A DNA stretch of 64,000 nucleotides. It comes from Macrostomum hystrix. Taxonomy: Eukaryota; Platyhelminthes; Macrostomidae. Made by a program: the position numbers and the translations under genes. This document shows, piece by piece, positions 63,521 to 64,000 of this stretch. How positions within the stretch are numbered: the stretch's first letter is position 1; each line of letters begins with the position of its first letter. The notes under the pieces are model-generated. The model was not told the DNA's origin and did no database searches. It was given only the letters and a program-made list of their open reading frames with translations. The DNA lies in the NCBI GenBank assembly GCA_950097015.1, contig CATNEN010000038.1, forward strand, positions 10,747,501 through 10,811,500. Reading direction: 5' to 3'.

Positions 63521-64000
63521 TACAGTGTGTATATAATTACATTCTGTGTCTGGCTACGAAAAAAAATCGATAAAATGCAAACTTATTTATTTCGCGCCGT
63601 CCATTGCAGCTCATTTATTATTTGTTTTATTGTTAATCCACAGATTAGGGAGAACTAGAGTGGGCCATTGTTTCTCATTGAATCTTAAAGGGAAGGTTAG
63701 TCTGTCTCTAGTGGCGTTGGCCTAAAATTGAGCTGTCAAGTTGCCCGCAAGGGATCAGTTTTCTTTCTTTCCTTTGAAAATATTCTTTAGCCTCTTTAGC
63801 TGCAGAAATCCTGTGTCCCCGACTTCAAGCTTGACCATTAACACGCTAAATATCTTCCTAATCAGCTATTCCACCAACCCCTGTGGGACAGCTGCAGCGA
63901 CTGGGGCCTGGGGTGAGAAATCTCTGTGGTTCCCAAATTGACTGCTGGGATCTTAAGAGTCACTTTTTTATTTTAGTTGCCAGACAGGCAAATAGTGTTA
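63521..64000. other. Intergenic, right edge
   Basis: A 66-codon frame at 63741-63941 shows no recognisable protein. Nothing else is supported. Confidence 0.35.

Overview
This is nuclear DNA of an animal. It has short GT-AG introns, poly-Q coding tracts, CCAAT/TATA/CRE promoter elements, tRNA-derived SINEs, Ty3/Gypsy, Crypton and Tc1 elements, and clear metazoan genes (a TNK2/ACK kinase, ING3, NTMT1, a stomatin/podocin protein, an animal phytochelatin synthase). The extreme density of short-period tandem repeats and the gene content fit a free-living flatworm such as Macrostomum. That taxonomic call is inference. Layout: 1-4159 is a Ty3/Gypsy retrotransposon on the minus strand (pol runs off the left edge, gag has one in-frame stop, one LTR is visible). 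4160-6560 holds a CCAAT-rich 39-bp repeat, a decayed copy of the last exon of a glycine-rich secreted protein gene, an orphan first exon and a SINE. 6985-14242 is mostly satellite DNA: CAGA repeats, a 30-bp hairpin array and a 3.4-kb 16-bp satellite. 15487-16988 is a two-exon single-pass membrane protein gene. 17.5-19.0 kb is two more satellites. 19413-20009 (minus) is a small single-exon gene with a CRE/YY1-like upstream region. 20.2-25.4 kb holds a TIR element, a SINE, a PAN-like plus fucolectin-type lectin gene broken by a stop, and a repeat. 26386-26985 is a three-exon secreted cysteine-rich protein gene with a TATA box. 27.7-30.8 kb holds a frameshifted Crypton recombinase and a decayed Tc1-type transposon with TIRs and TA flanks. 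31826-34607 is the intact four-exon secreted glycine-rich (ALK/LTK-type) gene. 35.2-39.7 kb is intergenic DNA with four non-autonomous DNA-transposon candidates. 39951-41003 is ING3. 42418-52190 is the seven-exon TNK2/ACK gene. 55207-56598 is NTMT1. 58154-59499 is phytochelatin synthase. 61996-63192 is a stomatin/podocin-like gene. The most unusual theme is the link between tandem repeats and splice sites. Nearly every intron carries its own repeat. In TNK2 an 18-bp unit that straddles the exon-intron junction is repeated about 87 times, so the intron opens with an array of consensus 5' splice sites. In NTMT1 the 27-bp intronic repeat contains a copy of the real 3' splice junction. TNK2 and phytochelatin synthase both begin at a phase-0 3' splice site with no visible ATG, which would fit trans-splicing of a spliced leader that supplies the AUG. 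Exon phases of all reconstructed multi-exon genes close exactly, which supports the models.
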